Of a DNA stretch of 50,851 nt, positions 29,668 through 36,986 are shown piece by piece; the stretch's first letter is position 1; each line of letters begins with the position of its first letter. The position numbers and the translations under genes were made by a program. The DNA comes from a virus. Location: the IMG/VR virus record IMGVR_UViG_3300021171_000016, positions 1-50,851 of that record; one strand, written 5' to 3'. The notes under the pieces are model-generated. The model saw nothing but the letters and a program-made list of their open reading frames with translations, ran no database searches and was not told the DNA's origin.

Positions 29668-30693
29668 ATGAAGAATAATTTTTTTGGGATGAACATCAAC
29701 CGGGCCGTAGACGCCCAGCCGTTACTGGTCAAGATCGACAGCAAGCGGTTCTGGGATGATGGCTGTTCGTGGGTCCACGTCAACCCGGCTCGTGGTGAAT
29801 TCGATCCAACCACAATTACTAAATGGATCACCGTACTGCAGGCGGCTGGCGTGAAGGACGTGCTCTTTGAGTTAGGTGGGACGCCATCCTGGGCAAGCAC
29901 GAACCAAGCGCAGGGATGCGATTACAACCGACTCGGCTACTGTTCCCCGCCTTCGGACCTCCACTCAGACGGCACAGGGCCGAACCTCATCTGGCGCGAA
30001 TGGTGCAAGTATATCGCGCAGTTGTTCACGACCTTTCCCGGCGTGCTCGTTTCCGGTTGGTGTCCGTGGAACGAGTTCACCAGGCAGGTTGGTTGGACAG
30101 GAACCCACTCCTGGCTCGGCACGTCGCAGCAGATGGTACGTCTCGCTGAGGACGCCCGCGCCATAATCCTTGGCCGTGGGCACGGCATCACGGCGACCCA
30201 CGAAACCATCACTGAGGCTCTTGCGACGGTTGGCTTAACCAGCGCGGCGTATAACCGGACCAACTCCAGTGTGCTGCTCTCCCCGAGCAGTGGCGCAGGC
30301 AAGTGGTTCTTTCCTAAACTCCTCGCCTACTACTCGACCCCAGGAGCGGTCGAAGCGGTTGAGGCGAGCGCTGTCCATCTCTACCCCGAACCCGATAACA
30401 CATCTAAGGGTGCCTTGGCCGTCTTCGACGCCTATGTAGCAGCGATGAGTGGCTACCCAATCAAGCCACTGTGGATTACTGAGGGGTCGTATCGTGGCGG
30501 GCCGTCTAGTGGGCAGTCGATAGCGGATTTCGTTCGGGGTTACTACACCGAGCTATACAATCTGGTAGATCGCATTTACTGGTATGCTTACGACGACCCG
30601 ACCTGTGGGCAACTTGCCAGCGGTAAGCTGTTGCTGCCCTCGGGTGTGGCGTACAACGAGGTATATAAAAAGCTCATTGTACCTTCTACTTAG
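29668..30693 (+). CDS. GH-A clan glycoside hydrolase
   Basis: A 341-residue (beta/alpha)8-type enzyme without a signal peptide. The acid/base glutamate is in C-P-W-N-E-F (132-137) and the nucleophile in L-W-I-T-E-G-S-Y (268-275), the paired strand-4/strand-7 NE and xTE motifs of clan GH-A (as in GH5/GH39-like families). A Trp/Asn-rich cleft is seen near 30-80. It may cut host capsule or exopolysaccharide, or a murein-linked glycan, at the end of infection. It is the last rightward gene, with AAAGGAG upstream and a strong terminator after it. The exact GH family is not fixed. Confidence 0.75.
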   Translation: MKNNFFGMNINRAVDAQPLLVKIDSKRFWDDGCSWVHVNPARGEFDPTTITKWITVLQAAGVKDVLFELGGTPSWASTNQAQGCDYNRLGYCSPPSDLHSDGTGPNLIWREWCKYIAQLFTTFPGVLVSGWCPWNEFTRQVGWTGTHSWLGTSQQMVRLAEDARAIILGRGHGITATHETITEALATVGLTSAAYNRTNSSVLLSPSSGAGKWFFPKLLAYYSTPGAVEAVEASAVHLYPEPDNTSKGALAVFDAYVAAMSGYPIKPLWITEGSYRGGPSSGQSIADFVRGYYTELYNLVDRIYWYAYDDPTCGQLASGKLLLPSGVAYNEVYKKLIVPST

Positions 30694-30740
30694 ATTACAT
30701 GATTTTCCTCCTGCCCTGCCAGAGGGTTAAGGGAGGGAAA

Positions 30741-30786
30741 CCCCAACGCGGTTGCTCTTTTTCCTCCTACCGCGTTGGGGATTTTT
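30741..30786. terminator. Bidirectional terminator between converging units
   Basis: CCCCAACGCGGT (30741-30752) and ACCGCGTTGGGG (30769-30780) form a perfect 12-bp stem; ATTTTTATTT follows on the plus strand, and the minus side has TTTCCC after the stem. It sits exactly between the end of the rightward unit and the last gene of the leftward unit. Confidence 0.9.
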
Positions 30787-31090
30787 ATTTGTCCTGATGG
30801 TCATCATCCTCAGTTGCTGGCTTGTTTCCCATTGGTGCGTAGAAGGCTTTGGTGGTCACGTAGAAGGCCGTGACGAATCCGGTCTGCGCCACGATCACGG
30901 CTGCCGTAGGTGTGAATGGCAGCGGAGCGAATCCGGGAGGCAGGTGATGATTGAACTGCCACGCGAACACGCCCTGCGCTGAATCCCATCCGAGCACGAA
31001 GGCCACGAGCACCAGACTCAACACACGCCCGAATGACACCGAGCCCTCGGCTGACAGGAGCGAGGTCAGCCAGCGGGCAATGGTCTTCAC
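30785..31090 (-). CDS. Holin-like membrane protein
   Basis: A 101-residue protein starting at GTG 31090, which overlaps the stop of the spanin-like gene (GTGA). Membrane spans lie at about 22-40 and 60-82, with R-W-L-T-S-L-L-S-A-E-G before the first and an acidic/basic tail. Size, topology and neighbours fit a small DUF2644-like holin or pinholin, though the family is not certain. Confidence 0.6.
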   Translation of the reverse strand: MKTIARWLTSLLSAEGSVSFGRVLSLVLVAFVLGWDSAQGVFAWQFNHHLPPGFAPLPFTPTAAVIVAQTGFVTAFYVTTKAFYAPMGNKPATEDDDHQDK

Positions 31091-31623
31091 AGCACACCGT
31101 GCGCGAGAACAAACCCGATAGCAATCCCGATGCCGACAGCCTTCGCTACGTTCTTGATTCGTTTGAGGAGTGCAGGCTTCTTCTTCAGCACCACAACCTC
31201 GGCCCGTGTGTTCACGATAATTGCATCCTTGGCCGTGGCCTCTGTTCGGCACGCGGCAAGTTGGACGGCATCTTCCTTGCATTGTGCTAACTCTTGGAAG
31301 AGCGGCACGGCGTCAACCGTGACCCGGTTGTCTGGTGCGGGGGTCGCGTTGAGTGGGATGGCTGACATCTCGGGAATCGCCGCGACGGCCTGCGTGGGAG
31401 TCTTAACGAAGACGACCCGCGCCCGGATGGCCGCGACGGTCCTGTCGGCCTGCGCCTGGGTATCCACGACCTGGGCCTGCAGGGCCTTGACGTTGACCTC
31501 GTGGGCCTTGATCTGCTGCTCCGCGATGACACGGGCGTCGTGTTCCTGCATCCAGAAGTGTGCGAACAGAATAGCTATGGCCAGAAGAATCGTATAACAG
31601 ATGTGCGTTGCTTTGGTTGTCAT
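31087..31623 (-). CDS. Spanin-like (Rz-like) membrane protein
   Basis: A 178-residue protein with an N-terminal span (about 9-24), a long helical periplasmic part rich in A, V, Q and E (E-Q-Q-I-K-A-H-E-V, V-D-T-Q-A-Q-A-D), a Cys pair (Q-C, A-C-R), and a second hydrophobic segment at the C-terminus (V-G-I-G-I-A-I-G-F-V-L). The first part is typical of an Rz inner-membrane spanin; the terminal hydrophobic segment is not. No embedded Rz1 lipoprotein was found in the other frames. Confidence 0.5.
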   Translation of the reverse strand: MTTKATHICYTILLAIAILFAHFWMQEHDARVIAEQQIKAHEVNVKALQAQVVDTQAQADRTVAAIRARVVFVKTPTQAVAAIPEMSAIPLNATPAPDNRVTVDAVPLFQELAQCKEDAVQLAACRTEATAKDAIIVNTRAEVVVLKKKPALLKRIKNVAKAVGIGIAIGFVLAHGVL

Positions 31624-31644
31624 AGGTCGCCTCCGTGAATTAAA

Positions 31645-31699
31645 TTGCAGGCCGTGGTCCGGTTCGTGGCGACCAAGCCAACCTCGCCACAGCCTGCAA
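31645..31699 (-). promoter_or_regulatory. Paired inverted repeats between endolysin and spanin genes
   Basis: TTGCAGGC-C-GTGG (31645-31657) pairs with CCAC-A-GCCTGCAA (31687-31699). A competing 7-bp helix GTGGCGA (31666-31672) with TCGCCAC (31684-31690) uses part of the same arm. It occupies most of the gap between two lysis genes. May act as a partial terminator setting lysis timing. Confidence 0.45.
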
Positions 31700-31705
31700 A
31701 CTTGA

Positions 31706-32098
31706 TTACATAACTTGTAGATAGTGGTCGCCCTCGGTCCACATCGCTACGCGAGTGCCGTGGAGTTGTACGATGCAACCCTCCGAGCTTGTTGCGGGGT
31801 GATCGGCGTTCGCTCCGTGGCAACGAAACAGGCTACGGCCCTTCATGTCGTTCGAGGGGTCGGGGAGAAGGTTCATCGTATACTTGCCCGTGCGTGGCGA
31901 ATCGTGCGGTTCCTGCAGCGTGTAGAATCCAGCGGGCAACGGCCCAACTTTGTCTACGTCGTCCATCGCCGGGTTGTTGTATCCCTTGCCCTGGCCAGCC
32001 CAGCCAATGCCGAGGAGCGATCCGCCACTGCGGGTTAGGTATCCGGTTCGGCGATCATACTTGAGCATGTGAAGCCTCCCATGATTTGTGGCAGTCAT
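31706..32098 (-). CDS. L,D-transpeptidase-like (Tlde1/DUF2778-like) candidate endolysin
   Basis: A 130-residue protein with Y-N-N-P-A-M-D (40-46), G-P-L-P-A-G-F-Y-T-L (52-61) and R-C-H-G-A-N (92-97) ... S-S-E-G-C-I-V (104-110). The His plus S-x-G-C-x signature is that of YkuD-fold peptidases, closest in pattern to Tlde1/DUF2778 amidase-like effectors. Lying in the lysis block, it is the only peptidoglycan-enzyme candidate. Two starts are credible: ATG 32098 (AAGGAG) and ATG 32068 (GGGAGG, 6 bases); the shorter form begins at the conserved region. The gene overlaps the upstream glycosyltransferase. Confidence 0.7.
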   Translation of the reverse strand: MTATNHGRLHMLKYDRRTGYLTRSGGSLLGIGWAGQGKGYNNPAMDDVDKVGPLPAGFYTLQEPHDSPRTGKYTMNLLPDPSNDMKGRSLFRCHGANADHPATSSEGCIVQLHGTRVAMWTEGDHYLQVM

Positions 32099-32855
32099 AC
32101 ATCATCTCCTTACGGTACTTCTCATGAGGCGAGCCCGCCGAGAGATGACTGGTTACAACTTGGTTGTTTTTGTTCGGCCAATACGACTGGCCCTTGTTCA
32201 GGAAGCGTGTCGTGTCGTCGAAGTACTTCAGCTTCTTGGCTGGCCAATCAAACCCGAGACGATTCCCGACCCAGAGGTCTTCGGCGTAGGGCGTGATGTC
32301 ATCGCGCCACACTCCAGTAATCGGCGCATCGAGTAGGTGGGTGTACGCCTTCCGGCTCAGAACATAACCTGCGCCTCCGCTGGCATAGTTCTGCTTGCCC
32401 AGGAACTCATTGCGGAAGTCGCCGTAATAATCGAACTCCGTGAACGGGCGTGTCAGCAAGCGCTCGATGCGGACGTAGGTATCGGGGAAGCAACGGAAGA
32501 CGAAGTCGTAGTCGTGGGCCTGTGCCCAACGCAACGAGACCTGGGTCTTCGAGGTCAGGTGTCCGTAATCGTCGCGGCAATCTATAAGGACGATCCGCGA
32601 ACATGACCCTGGGTCACCTTTGGCGATCCCAGGGCCGTCCTGGGCCGCGATTCGGGCCGCGATGGCGTCGGTCGGAAGGTTGCCGCATACGTCGCCAGAG
32701 GGGCCAGGATCGCCGAGGAATTGGCTCCCAATGAAGAAGCGGACATCCACGTCGGGGTGATGGATCGCCTCCGCGATCCACGTCTCCCGGCAGGCGTCAT
32801 TCGATCCGTTCCGCTCGAAAAGTTCGCAGGAAGATATAGCAATTAAGAGCTTCAT
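32055..32855 (-). CDS. GT31-like glycosyltransferase
   Basis: A 266-residue protein. It has the GT31 (beta-1,3-galactosyltransferase-like) layout: C-R-E-T-W (near 22-26), V-R-F-F-I-G, D-Y-G-H-L-T-S-K-T-Q, then F-P-D-T-Y-V in place of the D-x-D, G-G-A-G-Y-V-L-S and E-D-L-W-V-G. It would transfer a sugar to a glycan or protein acceptor in the cytoplasm. The first acidic triad is P-D-T, not D-D-D. ATG overlaps the upstream methyltransferase stop (ATGA). Part of a four-gene block. Confidence 0.7.
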   Translation of the reverse strand: MKLLIAISSCELFERNGSNDACRETWIAEAIHHPDVDVRFFIGSQFLGDPGPSGDVCGNLPTDAIAARIAAQDGPGIAKGDPGSCSRIVLIDCRDDYGHLTSKTQVSLRWAQAHDYDFVFRCFPDTYVRIERLLTRPFTEFDYYGDFRNEFLGKQNYASGGAGYVLSRKAYTHLLDAPITGVWRDDITPYAEDLWVGNRLGFDWPAKKLKYFDDTTRFLNKGQSYWPNKNNQVVTSHLSAGSPHEKYRKEMMYDCHKSWEASHAQV

Positions 32856-33451
32856 AACTCTACGATTCCAATCCCTCCGAAGTGAATGTCGGAACAAAAC
32901 TCGATCTTTTTCCCTGGGAGTTCCTTCCAGAAGTCGGCCACGAAGCAACCCGCTCGGCGATGGTGCGGCGTATCCTTGATGTCGTGAAAGATGATGAGCC
33001 CGCCACGCCGAACGAAGCCGCCATACATCTCGTAGTCTTGTTTCACCCCCGCGTAGGAGTGGTCGCCGTCGATGAACAATAGATCAAGGAACTGTCCCGC
33101 CAACAGGCTCATCACAATCGCCCGCGAGTAGCCGTGATGTGAATCACCATTGATGCAGGCGACCTCGCCCTGGTTGGACCATGACCTCATGCGCTCGTTG
33201 CGCCACGCTCGACGATGCTCGTCTTTATAGAGGCCCGATCCGCTCGCGCCAGCGGGAAGGTCCAGGCTGATCTTCAAGTCGTACACGAGCTTGCACCACA
33301 GGAAAAAGGTTCCACCCGACTCGCTGCCAATCTCCAAGCAGTTATGAAGTTCCTTTGGTCGGAGGAAGTCAATTAACTGCCCGAGTTCAATCGGGCATTG
33401 TATTGCACCGTAATCTAAGGCTTGCTTCACTAGCTCTTTGGTTGTCACCAC
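32852..33451 (-). CDS. Class I SAM methyltransferase
   Basis: A 199-residue protein with motif I C-L-E-I-G-S-E-S-G-G-T (39-49), D-L-P near 64-66, and L-L-F-I-D-G-D-H-S-Y-A-G-V (about 124-136) followed by G-G-L-I-I-F-H-D-I, typical of Methyltransf_24 / small O-methyltransferases. Between glycosyltransferases it probably methylates a sugar or peptide. The start is GTG (33451 or 33448), overlapping the neighbour's stop. A cephalosporin-hydroxylase-like relative is possible but the SAM loop favours a methyltransferase. Confidence 0.75.
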   Translation of the reverse strand: MVTTKELVKQALDYGAIQCPIELGQLIDFLRPKELHNCLEIGSESGGTFFLWCKLVYDLKISLDLPAGASGSGLYKDEHRRAWRNERMRSWSNQGEVACINGDSHHGYSRAIVMSLLAGQFLDLLFIDGDHSYAGVKQDYEMYGGFVRRGGLIIFHDIKDTPHHRRAGCFVADFWKELPGKKIEFCSDIHFGGIGIVEL

Positions 33452-34125
33452 GGTAACGCACCACCTCTCTCTTCGTTGTGGTTCGGGTCAGGGTTCCAGC
33501 CGTGCCAGCTTATGAGCTTTGATTTGTCGGCAGGGCCGAGGTCGAAGTTCCAAAGCAGGTCGGAGTTAACAGGCTTCATCCCGGCGTAGCCGAGAGTCAG
33601 GGAGATTGCCCAATCATCGTAGTAGTGGAACTTGCCGCACGGCATCTGCGGATACTTATCGAGGTAGAGGCGGATGGCCTTCTCGCTGAGCCAGATACCA
33701 ACACCTCCGCTAGTGCAGTGACCAATCCCACCACTGAGGCCTTTATCTCCCATCAGCCCAACCCAATCATGCTGCTCGAAGCCAGCGGTCTTGAGCTTTT
33801 CGACATTGACCCAGGTGTCGGCGTCGATCTTGAAGACGTGGGTGTAACCGTTTGCCAAGGCCCAGGTCAGCATCGCGTAGACCTTGCGCACGAGGCAGGC
33901 GTAGGCGTCGTCCACAGGTAGCTCTATCTCGTCCGTGGTCACGTTGCGGGCGAGCGTGTCCTTTATTTCCTGCTCGGTTGGTTCCCAGGTTCGGCCTCGC
34001 CACTGGTTATCTTGGATACCGTAGAAGAAGCGAACGTCCACTCCATGACCGGACAGCATCTCACGGTGAGCCGGGATACGCCAGCGGTCGCGGGCGCATT
34101 GCACAACAGCTATTAAGAGTTTCAT
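33445..34125 (-). CDS. GT31-like glycosyltransferase
   Basis: A 226-residue protein with V-R-F-F-Y-G, H-V-F-K-I-D-A-D-T-W-V (near 93-103, the D-x-D metal site), G-G-I-G-H-C-T-S-G-G-V-G-I-W-L-S, and Y-Y-D-D-W. It is related in pattern to the first transferase and to the N-terminal half of the next gene, which suggests local duplication. ATG 34125 overlaps the upstream stop. Confidence 0.7.
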   Translation of the reverse strand: MKLLIAVVQCARDRWRIPAHREMLSGHGVDVRFFYGIQDNQWRGRTWEPTEQEIKDTLARNVTTDEIELPVDDAYACLVRKVYAMLTWALANGYTHVFKIDADTWVNVEKLKTAGFEQHDWVGLMGDKGLSGGIGHCTSGGVGIWLSEKAIRLYLDKYPQMPCGKFHYYDDWAISLTLGYAGMKPVNSDLLWNFDLGPADKSKLISWHGWNPDPNHNEERGGALPW

Positions 34126-35789
34126 ATTTTGCACCTACTGCAGTGTGTGATCAGGTCTTCGGGTTGGAAGCTAATTTTTTTCGTGACCAGCCCGCGTGCG
34201 TTCTGAATCCTCAGTGTGTTCGTGTTGAAGTCAACCATGTCTCGGTTGCCTGCGAAGCCGACATACTGCTCAATGCCCTGCTGCTTGAACATCGACGGCA
34301 GAGCGTTGATGGCGCGACCCCGCAGCGTCATGTACTGTGGTAGACGCCACTGGAACACGTCGGGAAGCGTCGGCACGTTCACGCCCGACACCCAGGCGAC
34401 CTTGACGCCCATGTCCTTCAGCATTTTGAACCAGACATAATGGTCGCCTCCGATCTTCCACTCGGGACACCAATGCAACCCGGCATCAAACAGCGACCGT
34501 CGTACCATGCAATAGTTAACGGTGAGGTCCACGATGTCAAAGTCGTTACCCGACGGGATGAGCTTCGTCTCGGTGATTGTGGTTCCATCCTGTCGGAAGA
34601 AGCCTTCATAGGCCTGCTTGTTCACACGACCGGAGGCGACCCCAATCTCGGGGTGTGTGTCCAGCGTGTTCATAAGCTTAACAATGCCGTTGCGGGTTTC
34701 AACTCCCTCGAAGTTGAAATCGTCGCAGGCAATGAGGACGTAGTCACGGTCGAAGCTGGCTATCGCTTTGTTGCCCTTCGCACCGAAGCCCGAATCGAAC
34801 GGCAACCACAAGCAGGTATGGCCCTGGTTGCGTAGTCGCGAGTACCACGCAATCTTCCCGTGCTGCTCGAAACCATCATCTACAATAACGATTTTCGCTT
34901 CCGGCATTTGCTTCTGTATGCCATTCACACAGGCGTTAAGGTAGCCATCGCGCAGGAACGTCTTCAGTAGGATTGAAACCCGGTCGAGCGGTCCTGCTGG
35001 CAATCCTGGCTTCATCACTGCCCCGTGCCATAGCCAAGCCTCGTGAATGGCGAGCATCTGCGCGGGCTCGAACTCACATGCTGCGATGATGTCATTCCCC
35101 TGGCGTGGTCCTTCGGGATACGAGAGAGCATTCCTTTTGCTGGCAACCACGGCGTAGCGGTAGTCGGGCGTCGGCGTGATGCCAGCCTTCAGCATGACGT
35201 TGCCCGTAATGCGATCCTCGCACACGTCGCCCTTGTTCCCAGCAATCAAGGCCTCGTCACACTTGGTCACACAATAACGGGTATCGAGTTCGCCTTTGAT
35301 TCCGGCTTGTGCGAGGACTTGTCCGACGAAGCGGTCATCTGCGTTATCGGAGGTTCGCCCGCCATTGATGACAGCGTGTAGGGCTGTAGCAGAAAGCCAG
35401 TATGCAAACCCTGAGCAGTAAGGAGCCGGGTAACCTCCAGATGGACCACGGAGCCTGCCGATGTAATCATGTTTCTCAAATCCCGAAGCAAGCAGGCGGT
35501 CGCATTGGACATAGGTATCATCGTCGCACATGAAGGCGTGGGTGTAGTTGTTTTGCAAGGCCCAGCGACAAATGGCGCGGACCTTCGCGGGGAGTGAAAG
35601 GTAGTCATCGGGACATCCAAGGAACACCTCATCTGGATTACGTTTGAAGGTTGCTGTGTTCGAGTTACCGCCATAGAAGAAGCGAACGTCGGCACCACGC
35701 ACGCCAGCAGCCCAGGTTGTTCTCTGGGCTGCTGCGCGATGTCTATACTTCTCACACGTCTTGACTGCAATCAATACTTTGGTCGCCAC
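34122..35789 (-). CDS. Two-domain glycosyltransferase (GT31-like + GT2-like)
   Basis: A 555-residue protein. Residues about 1-225 are GT31-like: V-L-I-A-V-K-T-C, R-T-T-W, V-R-F-F-Y-G, then F-M-C-D-D-D-T-Y (D-x-D) and Y-C-S-G-F-A-Y-W-L-S. Residues about 270-540 are a GT-A (GT2-like) domain with V-S-I-L-L-K-T-F-L-R, I-V-I-V-D-D-G and V-L-I-A-C-D-D-F-N-F, and a later G-G-D-H-Y. Two catalytic domains could add successive sugars. I chose GTG 35789 with AAGGAG 6 bases upstream over in-frame ATGs further upstream. Confidence 0.75.
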   Translation of the reverse strand: MATKVLIAVKTCEKYRHRAAAQRTTWAAGVRGADVRFFYGGNSNTATFKRNPDEVFLGCPDDYLSLPAKVRAICRWALQNNYTHAFMCDDDTYVQCDRLLASGFEKHDYIGRLRGPSGGYPAPYCSGFAYWLSATALHAVINGGRTSDNADDRFVGQVLAQAGIKGELDTRYCVTKCDEALIAGNKGDVCEDRITGNVMLKAGITPTPDYRYAVVASKRNALSYPEGPRQGNDIIAACEFEPAQMLAIHEAWLWHGAVMKPGLPAGPLDRVSILLKTFLRDGYLNACVNGIQKQMPEAKIVIVDDGFEQHGKIAWYSRLRNQGHTCLWLPFDSGFGAKGNKAIASFDRDYVLIACDDFNFEGVETRNGIVKLMNTLDTHPEIGVASGRVNKQAYEGFFRQDGTTITETKLIPSGNDFDIVDLTVNYCMVRRSLFDAGLHWCPEWKIGGDHYVWFKMLKDMGVKVAWVSGVNVPTLPDVFQWRLPQYMTLRGRAINALPSMFKQQGIEQYVGFAGNRDMVDFNTNTLRIQNARGLVTKKISFQPEDLITHCSRCKI

Positions 35790-35799
35790 TGGTTTCTCC

Positions 35800-36429
35800 T
35801 TATGGTGTGACTTCATCCCAGGTGAGTGTGGGCTGGATGGTGAGGTCGGCAGGCGTACCTCCCAGACCAAAGAACGCAATGCCGTAGCCTGGGGCAATAA
35901 TGATAGCACCCGCTACGTCGTCGTGAACAACGCCAACCACATCTGCTCCTGGAGTAGCCGTGCCGAGCGTCCAGCCAGCGATCTGCCGAATGAATGCGGG
36001 CGCAACCAGGATCGTCGCAGTTGGTGCAGCGATGGCTACGGACTTTCCGCCATTGCCAACGAAGCATTGAGTTGGGACAATCAGCGTTCCGATTGTTCCG
36101 GGTGTGACGGCACAGGCGAACCAACCTAGCTCAACGCCGCTTCCGATTAAGGTCTGCGCGGTGTAGCCTGTCAACACCACAGTCGAGTCAAGGATGACAA
36201 GATTCTTTCCTGACCCTGACGGGTTAATCAAAACATCTAGCGCTGAAGTTGATGCCGCGCCTGTCACTGCGGCTGCGAACAATACCGAGAATTTTTGGCC
36301 TCGATAAGTGTTCTCGTAATATCGGGGCATGAGTTCCGTTACGGTCGCTTCGGAAAATTCACCGAAGCCGAGCGTCAGACCCTGTCCGGTTTGCTTTCCT
36401 GTTTGCCCTTGGTTGCCTTGAGATAACAT
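35800..36429 (-). CDS. Virion surface or fibre-type protein
   Basis: A 209-residue beta-rich protein with a Gly/Gln-rich start (N-Q-G-Q-T-G-K-Q-T-G-Q-G) then many strands (L-I-V-P-T-Q-C-F-V-G, G-I-A-F-F-G-L-G-G). The alternating small-hydrophobic pattern fits a trimeric fibre or baseplate protein. AAAGGAG precedes the ATG. No family certain. Confidence 0.6.
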   Translation of the reverse strand: MLSQGNQGQTGKQTGQGLTLGFGEFSEATVTELMPRYYENTYRGQKFSVLFAAAVTGAASTSALDVLINPSGSGKNLVILDSTVVLTGYTAQTLIGSGVELGWFACAVTPGTIGTLIVPTQCFVGNGGKSVAIAAPTATILVAPAFIRQIAGWTLGTATPGADVVGVVHDDVAGAIIIAPGYGIAFFGLGGTPADLTIQPTLTWDEVTP

Positions 36430-36443
36430 TTTTCATTTCTCCT

Positions 36444-36986
36444 TTAAGTCACTTGCCGAATGATGGAAGAGTCGTTAGACAGAATATCGTCCGGGTCGAA
36501 ATCCTCGACTGTGCAGCGTTTGCCCTCCGCTGCGAGGGTTACGCTCGCAAGCCTGATCGACTTCAACTCCATGAGAATCTGCAGTAGTAATTCGTTCACG
36601 CCAGCCGTACCTCCAATCTGTAAGTAGCCAGGACCGTAGCCAGGGTTGCCGAACAGAAGCGCTCCGCTGTCCGTGGCGAAATAGATCGCACCAAGGGCGA
36701 GCGGCGATGGGACGGATGCAATCGGGCCATAAGTAATGGCGAAGTTCTGGCCCGCTGGTCCGGTCGCACCCGTTGCTCCTGTGTTTCCCTGAATCCCCTG
36801 AGTGCCTGGGTTGCCTTGGATGCCCTGCGAGCCTGTCGCACCCGTTGGACCTTGAGCACCCGTCGCGCCTGTTGGACCTTGAGCACCTGTTGGACCTGTT
36901 GGACCTGTCGCGCCAGCGGGACCAGCGGGTCCTGCTGGCCCTGGGCCTCCACGATTGGTGACGAAGCCTGAGTCGTTTCTATTCAT
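36444..36986 (-). CDS. Collagen-like protein with GXT triplets
   Basis: A 180-residue protein. Residues about 14-78 are an unbroken run of about 22 Gly-X-Y triplets ([15 protein letters not shown]), many with Thr in third place. The C-terminal ~100 residues are a compact globular domain. Such phage proteins form trimeric, triple-helical fibres on the tail or capsid. G-X-T triplets are known glycosylation sites in the Bacillus BclA exosporium collagen, and glycosyltransferase genes lie just downstream here; that link is inference. Confidence 0.85.
   Translation of the reverse strand: MNRNDSGFVTNRGGPGPAGPAGPAGATGPTGPTGAQGPTGATGAQGPTGATGSQGIQGNPGTQGIQGNTGATGATGPAGQNFAITYGPIASVPSPLALGAIYFATDSGALLFGNPGYGPGYLQIGGTAGVNELLLQILMELKSIRLASVTLAAEGKRCTVEDFDPDDILSNDSSIIRQVT

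Noticed and set aside
31087-31623. Embedded Rz1 lipoprotein in another frame of the spanin-like gene
   Set aside because: The alternative frame is Arg/Pro/Ser-rich but has no lipobox or signal peptide.
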